A DNA stretch of 64,000 nt, taken from assembly GCA_964572475.1 (NCBI GenBank), contig CAZNEZ010000005.1:16675-80674 (forward strand), given 5' to 3'. The position numbers and the translations under genes are program-made. Below, in pieces: positions 57,105-64,000 of this stretch (its first letter is position 1; the number at the start of each line of letters is the position of its first letter). Below the pieces are notes generated by a model, which made no database searches, was not told the DNA's origin, and saw only the letters and a program-made list of their open reading frames with translations. This DNA is from CAZNEZ01 sp964572475. Lineage in GTDB: Bacteria; Bacillota; Clostridia; Lachnospirales; Lachnospiraceae.

Positions 57105-58946
57105 GATGCCAGGGTCGAATAGACACACTTTAGCACCTTGAAAATTACACATATTTTATTTTATCTGGTATAATTGAATTATTAGAAAGGCGGTGCATTA
57201 TGTCATTTCATACTAATAATTCACAACAATACTCATTAACTGATATTACAAGTAGTTTAACTTCTCGCGAGCAAAAAGCTTTAGAAAATTCATGGGCAAA
57301 AATATTTGCAGAAGAAGTTTTTCCATTCATCGACGAAGAACGTTTTCGTGTTCTTTATTCGGAACGGACTCAATGTCGTTCCAATACGCCAGTGAATATC
57401 TGTGTTGGTGCTCTTATCATCAAAGAAATGTTTCAAGTTTCAGATGATGAGATTGTCGAGAACCTTATGTTGGATCCAAGATATCAGTATGCTTTGCACA
57501 CAACCAGCTATGATGAACAGCCTTTAAGTGATAAAACACTTTCACGATTCAGAAAACGTTGCTATGATTATGAATCTGCTTATGGTATTGATTTGTTCCA
57601 TGACTGCGTAACTGATTTAAGTGGTAAGATTGCCAAAATGATGAATATCAGTCCTCGGATCAAACGTATGGATTCTTTGATGATTGAGGCTAATATAAAA
57701 AATCTTAGTCGTGCAGAACTTCTGTATGCCTGCGTTTCAAAACTAGTATGCTATATTCACAAGAATCAAAGAGATGATCTTTTAACCGGACTTGAACATT
57801 ATTATGATTCGAATGATTATAATAAAACATTCTACCACAATGACAGTACAAAAACAGGCGATCAAATATATATAATACTGAGTGATGCTGATAAACTTCT
57901 GACACTATGCAACTCTGAATTTGCTGATACTACAGAGTATCAGCTTTTATTAAGATGTCTTTCTGAACAAACAGTAGTCGAAAACGATTCTCGTCGTCTT
58001 CGTAATAAGGAAGATGGCGGCTTTTCTTCGTCTATGCTACAAAGTCCAACAGATCCAGATGCTACATTTCGTGAAAAAGCAGGAAAAAAATACCGTGGCT
58101 ATGTTGGAAATTTGGAAGAATCTGTAGGGGAGAATGGTTCCGTTATTACAGACTATCAATTTGAACAAAACACATACAGCGACAGTCAGTTTCTACAAGA
58201 CAACTTACAAAAAGCAGAAGTACAGGAAGAACCGACTGTTTTAGTTACTGATGGAGCTTATTGTGGTGCAGAAAATACTGTGCTTGCAGCATCAAAAAAT
58301 ATAAAGCTGGTAACAACTGATCTGACAGGAAAAGATGTTCCTGATATTTATGCCGACTTTGTATTAAACGAAGAAGGAACCAAAATTCTTCAGTGCCCTG
58401 CTGGAAATTCACCAGTAAGCTGCTGCTGTTCAAGTAGCAATGGACATATACATGCCTCATTTTCCAAAGAAGTCTGTATGAATTGTTCACATAAAGATGA
58501 GTGTAGAATAAAGGAACATAAAAAAGTTTGCTCCTTAGATATCTCCGCTACCGCACAGTATCGTGCCAATACACGACGTTACATGAAAACGGATGAATTT
58601 AAAGCTCTTGCTCGTCTACGAAATGGTGTTGAAACGCTACCTTCGATTCTGCGCAAAAAATATCATGTTGATCGAATGAACGTCTGTGGAAAAATTCGAA
58701 GTAGATTCTTTTTTGGATGCAAAGTAATAGCATTAAATATACGCAAGCTATTCACATTTAGGAATGGCTTAGGAAACTATGCTCAAAATCCAATATTTAA
58801 CATTTAATATTTTCAATAAACAGTGTTGATTGAATGAATAAAAGCCATAACAAAAGCATTACAAGCAACTATATAAAAAAATGTGTGAAATTTTCAAGGT
58901 GCTAAGGTAAGGGTGAACTGAAATTCATTTATTCGACCCTGGCATC
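57105..58946 (+). mobile_element. Complete IS1182-family-like insertion sequence
   Basis: The 1842-bp element is bounded by 17-bp perfect inverted repeats (GATGCCAGGGTCGAATA at the left, complement at the right). A second inverted pair lies further inside (CTTTAGCACCTTGAAAATT near 57130, complement near 58889). It is flanked by a 7-bp direct repeat TAAAGAT (57098-57104 and 58947-58953), the target duplication. It carries one transposase gene. Intact ends and duplication point to recent insertion. Confidence 0.92.
57200..58807 (+). CDS. IS1182-family DDE transposase
   Basis: The 535-residue transposase has the N-terminal DUF772-like domain (about 45-160, with VNICVGALIIKEMFQVSDDEIVENLMLDPRYQYAL and LSDKTLSRFRKR). 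The DDE core includes LVTDGAYCGAENTVLAA, and a Cys-rich insertion (CMNCSHKDECRIKEHKK) is present. The C-terminus has YRANTRRYMKTDEFKALARLRNGVE. These features match IS1182-type transposases. AAAGGCGGTG precedes the ATG. The frame is intact, so the element may be active. Confidence 0.92.
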   Translation: MSFHTNNSQQYSLTDITSSLTSREQKALENSWAKIFAEEVFPFIDEERFRVLYSERTQCRSNTPVNICVGALIIKEMFQVSDDEIVENLMLDPRYQYALHTTSYDEQPLSDKTLSRFRKRCYDYESAYGIDLFHDCVTDLSGKIAKMMNISPRIKRMDSLMIEANIKNLSRAELLYACVSKLVCYIHKNQRDDLLTGLEHYYDSNDYNKTFYHNDSTKTGDQIYIILSDADKLLTLCNSEFADTTEYQLLLRCLSEQTVVENDSRRLRNKEDGGFSSSMLQSPTDPDATFREKAGKKYRGYVGNLEESVGENGSVITDYQFEQNTYSDSQFLQDNLQKAEVQEEPTVLVTDGAYCGAENTVLAASKNIKLVTTDLTGKDVPDIYADFVLNEEGTKILQCPAGNSPVSCCCSSSNGHIHASFSKEVCMNCSHKDECRIKEHKKVCSLDISATAQYRANTRRYMKTDEFKALARLRNGVETLPSILRKKYHVDRMNVCGKIRSRFFFGCKVIALNIRKLFTFRNGLGNYAQNPIFNI

Positions 58947-58951
58947 TAAAG

Positions 58952-59078
58952 ATTAGGGTGTCAAAAGCTACTATTTTGTAATTGTATTGGCGTATTGTAC
59001 AAATAGCAGATTATTTTATTCCACTATTTGTGCAATATGTTAGTATCAGTTATAAAGAGTACCTTTTGACATCCTAAT
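58952..59078. repeat. 127-bp imperfect palindrome, MITE-like, at the IS junction
   Basis: Outer arms of 20 bases (58952-58971 and 59059-59078, core GTGTCAAAAG/CTTTTGACAT) pair with two mismatches. Inner arms ATTGTACAAATAG and CTATTTGTGCAAT pair again with one mismatch. No coding capacity. The IS landed at its left tip. Confidence 0.6.
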
Positions 59079-59111
59079 CCTCTAATATAATAAATTATAA
59101 AACAAAATTAT

Positions 59112-59166
59112 AAAAATATCCACTATAACTATAAAATGTACTTTACACGTTTTATAGTTATAGTGG
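59112..59166 (-). terminator. Terminator after lipoprotein 3
   Basis: CCACTATAACTATAAAATGT (59120-59139) pairs with ACACGTTTTATAGTTATAGTGG (59145-59166). On the minus strand ATATTTTTAT follows. It is a near-copy of the hairpin at 54301-54352. Confidence 0.78.
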
Positions 59167-59185
59167 ATTAAATGAATTGGTTGTT

Positions 59186-59719
59186 CTAAAGTGCTGCGTT
59201 TACAAGAGATTCAAGTACCGAATAATCATTTGTTTCAAAATATCCAACTTTGCCATCACCTGTTGTAATAAATGCCTGCTTACCCAAAACGCTGATTCTC
59301 ATATAATCTTTTTCATTATAATATAAATCAACTACCATACTACTGCCAGTAGCCAGATTCTTTGTATCACCTTTAATAAATGTCATCTTCTTAATTCCAT
59401 TAACAAAATTCTTAATCTTCGCTAAATCTGTAACTGTCTGATACTCCAAAAGTTCAGATTCTGGAACTTGAATACGAATCTTAGTAATATCCTCTGTAGG
59501 CAATACAATAGTTTTGTCTTCTCCCACCATATCATATGTATACATATCTGTCGTTGACTCTTCCTTGATAGTTGTTTGCTCTGCCTTAGTAGTTGTAGTT
59601 TTCTGATTCCCATCTGTTGTTTCTTTGCTACCGTTGTCATTCTTACTACATGCAGCAAGCACTAATATACTTGCTACCACCATAAAAGACAAAAATAAAA
59701 TTCTTCTTACCTTCTTCAT
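59186..59719 (-). CDS. Mosaic surface lipoprotein 3
   Basis: The 177-residue protein has lipobox LAAC (Cys24) and a Thr/Lys-rich linker. The N-terminal part (KKVRRILFLSFMVVASILVL) is close to lipoprotein 5, while the C-terminal domain (about 63-177) closely matches lipoprotein 2. GGAGGAAG precedes the ATG. It is 85 bp after lipoprotein 4, probably in the same transcript. Confidence 0.72.
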   Translation of the reverse strand: MKKVRRILFLSFMVVASILVLAACSKNDNGSKETTDGNQKTTTTKAEQTTIKEESTTDMYTYDMVGEDKTIVLPTEDITKIRIQVPESELLEYQTVTDLAKIKNFVNGIKKMTFIKGDTKNLATGSSMVVDLYYNEKDYMRISVLGKQAFITTGDGKVGYFETNDYSVLESLVNAAL

Positions 59720-59803
59720 AACTTACTTCCTCCGCTTAGCATACCATTGCCACACCCATAAAATATCCCTGTTTAGCTGTTATATATTGTATTGAAATAT
59801 AAT

Positions 59804-60322
59804 TTAGCTTACGCTTTTAACATACTTATCAAATATATCATCGAGATTTGTCTTATTATTGCGATATATTACGTCATCTCCTCCAACATGAGAAACTATT
59901 CCAGCTGTATACATTGCAAAGACTTCCTTATTCTCTTCGTTTAACATATACATTAAGTAAGATGTTCCACCACTATTTTCTTCATTACTTGCTACAAATT
60001 CCACCTTTGAAATTTCATTAATTAACTCTTCTATCTTTGCTGCCTCTGTAACAAGGTAATCTTTCCCTGTATTTCCATCTCTTATCTGAATCTTAGTCAC
60101 TTTTTCATCTGGAAATATGATTTTACCACTAGAATTTACCATGCTAACTTCCTCTGTTGTCTGTTCAGTACTAACTGGTATGGTAGGTACGAATTTCGTT
60201 GTACTCTCCTTTTCTTCTCCAGTTGTAGTTTGATTATCACTAACTTCTTTTTCACAAGCTGTAACAATAAAAGCAGTTACTGATATCAAAAATATTAAAA
60301 ATATGTTTCTATTCTTTTTCAT
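59804..60322 (-). CDS. Mosaic surface lipoprotein 4
   Basis: The 172-residue protein has lipobox VTAC (Cys23), a Thr/Ser-rich linker, and a C-terminal domain that begins GKIIFPDEKVTKIQIRDGNT and has VEFVAS ... GGTSYLMYMLNEENKEVFAMYTAG. The first half of that domain is shared with lipoprotein 5: 60048-60167 and 62611-62730 differ at only two of 120 bases. The rest diverges. AAGGAGGTAG precedes the ATG. Confidence 0.72.
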   Translation of the reverse strand: MKKNRNIFLIFLISVTAFIVTACEKEVSDNQTTTGEEKESTTKFVPTIPVSTEQTTEEVSMVNSSGKIIFPDEKVTKIQIRDGNTGKDYLVTEAAKIEELINEISKVEFVASNEENSGGTSYLMYMLNEENKEVFAMYTAGIVSHVGGDDVIYRNNKTNLDDIFDKYVKSVS

Positions 60323-60749
60323 AAACTACCTCCTTATAATTGCTAATTTATTGCCTACTTTATGACAATTTGTTTGGAATGATACTTCAAGTGCAAAACA
60401 TTTTGTGATGTTTTTTGTAGCATCAATTTCTATATATTATATATTAGCATAATTTAACATTGTTAAAGATAATATACTTGTTTTATCATTATCTCAGTTG
60501 CTCGAATTACTATAAAAAGCATTTTAAACAACTGAGATATTTTGATGAATTTTACCAAATAATTATATTTGTTATAAATGATTTATCTAAGTAAAAATCA
60601 CTAGCTATTGATTTTTTGATATTATAGAAACAAACTTAGCTTAAGCAATCCTTTTTTAGATTTGGATTTTAATAGTCCATTTCTAATATAATAAAATTGT
60701 TCTTATTTTGTAATTTTCATGAATTATGTTAAACAATTTCTAATTAGAT
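60323..60749. other. 427-bp AT-rich spacer after peptidase 2, with inverted repeat
   Basis: No gene was found. TATCTCAGTTG (60490-60500) and CAACTGAGATA (60529-60539) are perfect 11-bp arms around 28 bases; this may be a long-loop terminator for peptidase 2 or a remnant of a mobile hairpin. In unit 1 the corresponding spacer is only 13 bp, so this spacer may be where a lipoprotein gene was lost or displaced. Confidence 0.4.
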
Positions 60750-61901
60750 TTAAGCTGGTCTAACTATCTGAATTCCATATTTTACTTCATTTTCCGCAAA
60801 TTTCACATACCTATTACCATTATTACACCAACCATCTGCCACTCTAATATAATCAGAGTTTGTTAATGTGTTGCCATTTCTATAGATATACGTAACATAT
60901 CCTAAGGCTAACACATGATGATCTCCGTATAATTTATGGGACAGGAGACAAAATTCGAATGGGTATCCATCATCAATCTCTTTTTTTAGTATGCTAATTG
61001 TTGGATTTGATATATATTGATTTTTTGTCAAACTTATTCCACAATCTCTAAAATACATATAAAATCCATTTCCTAATTTACTATTATAAGTACCTATGCC
61101 TGGAGTTGTTCCAAAATAATTGTAAAATTTTTTAAAACTATTAGCCCAACTACCTGCTACTAACAGTTTATTATACTTTGAATTATTTCTCACATACCAA
61201 TATTTAGCAAGGTTTGTTGCTGCAGTAGGTGAACAGTGATCTTTATATCCACTAAAATTACTGGTTGAAAAATATGTAATATTATAATTAGGCACATTTT
61301 TAACTGTTTTAGAATAATATTGGCTTTCATAACTATTTGGATTTGTAATAATAACATTTATTGGAGTAGTTGACATACCCATACTTTCTGTTGTATTGAT
61401 ATACCATTCACTCTTTTCAACCGGACTAGAAAGTTCTAACGATGAAACATTACATTCTGTTCCATCCTGACTATTGATTGATTTAACATTATTGTTACCA
61501 TCAGTTCCAATATAGTAGTTTATTCCACCTGTATAGTATATTTTTATATCACTTATGCTATGCCCATCCTGTACATATTCTGCAATAGCTTTACTTATAA
61601 AGCTTTCATTATCATCTGAATACTCAATTACTGGATAGTACTGTGTATTAGCTCCAATAATAATATACGCATCTGAATATTGGAAATAGTAAGCTGAGAT
61701 GTTACCTAACTTATCATACAATTCATAAGTATTTGTAACCTCTCCCATTTCTTCAGAAGTTGTATCTGTAAATTCACAAATCCTTACATCTGCTATTGCA
61801 TTTGCTTCTTCTTTTGTAACTTGCTCACCTGCTATTGCACTTGAGGATACTCCTATAATCATAGCGCCTATAATCATCAGTAACTTAATATTTTTTTTCA
61901 T
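60750..61901 (-). CDS. Secreted C39-like cysteine peptidase 2
   Basis: The 383-residue protein is a close paralogue of the peptidase at 54917-56062, from signal peptide (about 1-24) through propeptide-like region to catalytic domain. Catalytic residues by alignment are Cys223 in DHCSPTAATNLAKYW, His328 in DHHVLALGYV and Asp356 in IRVADGW. Two extra cysteines (Cys316 near FEFCLL and Cys359 in GWCNN) are absent from copy 1. GGAGGGC precedes the ATG. It has no lipoprotein gene directly behind it, unlike copy 1. Confidence 0.8.
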   Translation of the reverse strand: MKKNIKLLMIIGAMIIGVSSSAIAGEQVTKEEANAIADVRICEFTDTTSEEMGEVTNTYELYDKLGNISAYYFQYSDAYIIIGANTQYYPVIEYSDDNESFISKAIAEYVQDGHSISDIKIYYTGGINYYIGTDGNNNVKSINSQDGTECNVSSLELSSPVEKSEWYINTTESMGMSTTPINVIITNPNSYESQYYSKTVKNVPNYNITYFSTSNFSGYKDHCSPTAATNLAKYWYVRNNSKYNKLLVAGSWANSFKKFYNYFGTTPGIGTYNSKLGNGFYMYFRDCGISLTKNQYISNPTISILKKEIDDGYPFEFCLLSHKLYGDHHVLALGYVTYIYRNGNTLTNSDYIRVADGWCNNGNRYVKFAENEVKYGIQIVRPA

Positions 61902-62372
61902 AAAGCCCTCCTATCGATGTTTTTTGTTTGGAACCATTTCTGGAGCAGATTTTCCATCGTTAAATTCTGCCATGTCAAAGACCCTTTAGCTATACATTAC
62001 CTTACTCTATTCACTTATATATAATTGTCTCCATTCATTTCCATTTTGTATACGTTAATACACCACTTATTGCTACAGCATACTGCACTTATTATTATTT
62101 TTCTCCGCGATATAGTAACTGTTTTCCCCAGCCTGACTATAACACTTATTACTAAATACTCTGTCCATCCACCTTTCTTTTTCAAATTTAATCCGTAACT
62201 CTGCAATACCTACATCTATATTCCCTTTAAGATGTAGTATAAATGCCTTATGCTCTTTTAATTATATAATACTTATTTATATTTTACAAGTTGTATTTTT
62301 GTATAACAGAATAACTTTTGCATTTTTTTCAGATTACTGTTATAGATTTTAGCTTATGTATTATTATCATTG
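61902..62372 (-). promoter_or_regulatory. 471-bp leader/promoter region of peptidase 2
   Basis: On the minus strand TTGTAA (62289-62284) and TATAAT (62266-62261) are 17 bp apart, followed by AAAAGAGCATAAGGC, a diverged copy of the leader in front of peptidase 1. Segments with AGCATACTGCACTTAT (near 62077) and TCCACCTTTC are also shared with that leader. No convincing gene lies here. Confidence 0.55.
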
Positions 62373-62912
62373 TTATTTAGTATATTCTTCGCACATTTTA
62401 ACCAAATCCTTATCCTGTGTATAAATTGTTTCTTTGGTTTCATTTGCAAAAGTTGTTCTAGTACCTTGAATTACTAAACCTACAAGAGTCTCATTTTTAT
62501 CATTCGCTAACGCTACTATGTATGATGTTCCTGCTGTTTTTTCTTCTTCAATCGCACTAAATTTAATGTCTTTAAGTTCATTAATAAACTTATTGATATC
62601 TCCTTCACTTGTAACAAGGTAATCTTTCCCTGTATTTCCATCTCTTATCTGAATCTTAGTCACTTTTTCATCTGGAAATATGATTTTACCACTAGAATCT
62701 ACTATGCTAACTTCCTCTGTTGTCTGTTCAGAATTAGCAGATGTTGTAGTTTTGGGTTTTGTTGTACTTTCCTTTTCTTCGCCAGTTGTAGTTTTCTGAT
62801 TCCCATCTTTTGTTTCTTTGCTACTGTTGTCATTCTTACTGCATGCAGCAAGCACTAATATACTTGCTCCCACCATAAGAGAGAAAAATAAAAATCTTCT
62901 TACCTTCTTCAT
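62373..62912 (-). CDS. Mosaic surface lipoprotein 5
   Basis: The 179-residue protein has lipobox LAAC (Cys24), with an N-terminal part nearly identical to lipoprotein 3. Its linker and first half of the C-terminal domain (GKIIFPDEKVTKIQIRDGNT) match lipoprotein 4. The rest (INKFINELKDIKFSAIEEEKTAGTSYIVALANDK) is its own. GGAGGAAG precedes the ATG. It is upstream of peptidase 2 and probably on its own promoter. Confidence 0.72.
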   Translation of the reverse strand: MKKVRRFLFFSLMVGASILVLAACSKNDNSSKETKDGNQKTTTGEEKESTTKPKTTTSANSEQTTEEVSIVDSSGKIIFPDEKVTKIQIRDGNTGKDYLVTSEGDINKFINELKDIKFSAIEEEKTAGTSYIVALANDKNETLVGLVIQGTRTTFANETKETIYTQDKDLVKMCEEYTK

Positions 62913-63062
62913 AACTTACTTCCTCCACTTCTGTACATATTAATACACCACTTATTGAAACTACATTTTAAATATATTACATTTCTTCTATCATTACATA
63001 TTTATGAAAATTTTACAAGTATAATTTCTTTTTGTCTAAAAATTCTTTATCAAAATTTTTAT

Positions 63063-63112
63063 ATAAAAATCCACTATCACAATCACCGTATATACAGCAA
63101 TAACAATAGTGG
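63063..63112 (-). terminator. Terminator after the carboxyltransferase gene
   Basis: CCACTAT...ATAGTGG (63071-63112) forms a long stem with wobble pairs, followed on the minus strand by ATTTTTAT. Its ends match the two terminators at 54301 and 59112, although it belongs to a housekeeping gene. Confidence 0.7.
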
Positions 63113-63153
63113 ATTATATTTTAATATATTTATTTAGTGGTACTAATCAGTGA

Positions 63154-64000
63154 TTATACTGGATATGCTCCATTTTTAGTATCAGCAATTGTAGGATCAA
63201 CTTTCTTCTCCTGAGCCTGACGATACTTAAAGAAATCTGTAGCAACCTGTGGGAACAATGCGTATGATAATGTATCTTCGTCTTGCTCTTTGTACTGTGC
63301 AACTTCTTTTTCAAATTTATCTAGCTGAGGCTCAATCATATCTGCTGGTCTGCATGTGATTGGTGTAGCATCACCGATAGCCTTTTTCTGAACAGCTTCG
63401 CTAAATGGTTTAACTGTCTGTCCAAACTCACCTGATAGAACTTTCTTAGATTCTTTTGTAATCATCTTGTATCTTTCACCCTGTAATACGTTAAGAACAG
63501 CCTGTGTTCCAACAATCTGTGATGAAGGTGTAACAAGTGGTGGTTCACCAAAATCCTTACGAACTCTTGGAATCTCTTCAAGAACATCTCTGTATTTATC
63601 TTCAGCATTAGCTTCTTTTAACTGTGAAACAAGGTTAGAAAGCATTCCACCTGGTACCTGATATAATAAAGTCTTAATATTAACGCCAAGAACCTTAGTA
63701 TTCATAAGACCTGACTTTAATGCTTCTTCTCTCATTGGAGCAAAGTAATCAGCAATCTCTGCTAATAAGTTCTGGTCAAAGCCTGTGTCATAAGGAGTTC
63801 CCTTAAATGTCTCAACCATAACCTCTGTAGCAGGCTGACTTGTTCCCATAGAGAATGGTGACATTGCAGTATCAATAACATCAGCACCAGCTTCAACTGC
63901 CTTTAAATAAGTCATTGAAGCAACACCAGATGTATAATGAGTATGCATCTGAATTGGTAATGAAGTACCTTCTTTTAAAGCTTCTACAAGCTCTGTTGCC
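63154..64000 (-). CDS. Oxaloacetate decarboxylase alpha / pyruvate carboxylase subunit B, C-terminal part
   Basis: The frame enters from the window edge and ends at 63154, giving about 282 residues. It shows the carboxyltransferase barrel end (PIQMHTHYTSGVASMTYLKAVEAGADVIDTAMSP with metal His-x-His), then the PYC_OADA domain (YFAPMREEALKSGLMNTKVLGVNIKTLLYQVPGGMLSNL, VTPSSQIVGTQAVLNVL). No biotinyl domain follows; the protein stops at IADTKNGAYPV, so the biotin carrier must be a separate subunit. The distinction between OadA and PycB needs the missing N-terminus and neighbours. Confidence 0.9.
   Translation of the reverse strand, partial: ATELVEALKEGTSLPIQMHTHYTSGVASMTYLKAVEAGADVIDTAMSPFSMGTSQPATEVMVETFKGTPYDTGFDQNLLAEIADYFAPMREEALKSGLMNTKVLGVNIKTLLYQVPGGMLSNLVSQLKEANAEDKYRDVLEEIPRVRKDFGEPPLVTPSSQIVGTQAVLNVLQGERYKMITKESKKVLSGEFGQTVKPFSEAVQKKAIGDATPITCRPADMIEPQLDKFEKEVAQYKEQDEDTLSYALFPQVATDFFKYRQAQEKKVDPTIADTKNGAYPV

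Noticed and set aside
57105..58946. IS disrupting a lipoprotein gene
   Set aside because: The element lies between complete genes in intergenic DNA, beyond the lipoprotein 2 promoter; no gene fragment is found on either side.
54917..61901. C39 bacteriocin-processing ABC peptidase domains
   Set aside because: Both peptidases carry signal peptides and no ABC or membrane domain, and no double-glycine substrates are seen, so they are free secreted enzymes and not leader-processing exporters.
62015..62206. Small gene between lipoprotein 5 and peptidase 2
   Set aside because: A 63-codon minus-strand frame exists but lacks a proper start and ribosome site, and the region is a diverged copy of a non-coding leader.

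Overview
The window looks like chromosome of an AT-rich, Gram-positive anaerobe of the class Clostridia, most probably a Lachnospiraceae relative. Supporting signs are strong AGGAGG-type ribosome binding sites, many U-tract terminators, an unfused ispH–S1 pair, Rex, a clostridial-type PFL/UPF0210–ACT pair, pta–ackA fermentation genes, a YlbJ-like membrane protein and lipoproteins with Thr-rich linkers. Nearly all genes lie on the minus strand, so the window is best read from right to left. Both ends are cut: rnr (RNase R) at the left and an oxaloacetate decarboxylase/pyruvate carboxylase carboxyltransferase subunit at the right. No tRNA, rRNA or CRISPR array was seen.

Layout by region. (1) 1-11.9 kb: RNase R, SecG, a MATE efflux protein, and a nearly complete lower-glycolysis cluster transcribed gap > pgk > tpiA > zinc-ribbon protein > gpmI > capA > eno. 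A hairpin between gap and pgk could grade expression. (2) 12-18.6 kb: a separately promoted accessory cassette. In transcription order it holds a 30-codon peptide gene, a small exported protein, three membrane-anchored extracytoplasmic proteins, three ABC permeases and one ATPase. A 100-N assembly gap sits inside it, flanked by a 55-bp perfect duplication that is almost certainly an unmerged contig overlap. (3) 18.8-39.9 kb: housekeeping genes: yebC, a CNNM/CorC-type protein, mazF without a partner antitoxin, alr, nnr, acpS, rex, PAP2 phosphatase, threonine deaminase, ftsY, smc, rnc, acpP, plsX, rpmF, DUF177, ackA, pta, and a large beta-helix lipoprotein. (4) 40-54.2 kb: tmcAL, PFL/UPF0210 plus ACT protein, walJ-like hydrolase, pepD, ylbJ-like, a coiled-coil protein, coaD, rsmD, cheR, S1 protein, ispH, cmk, a flavoprotein and an RpiR regulator. 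A two-hairpin repeat family occurs here and forms the 3' ends of the tmcAL and rsmD reading frames. (5) 54.3-63 kb: an accessory island with two paralogous secreted papain-like (C39-like) cysteine peptidases and five mosaic lipoproteins, disrupted by a complete IS1182-type element with a 7-bp target duplication.

The most interesting material is region 5. Each peptidase has a signal peptide, a probable propeptide and a Cys-His-Asp triad. One is followed within 13 bp by a lipoprotein gene. The five lipoproteins share halves in different combinations with near-identical DNA, which is the signature of recombinational shuffling. A secreted-protease/tethered-inhibitor (or immunity) arrangement is a reasonable but untested reading. 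Region 2 is the second candidate: a peptide gene plus secreted protein plus an unusual ABC exporter set, with its own promoter and palindromic operator-like sites.
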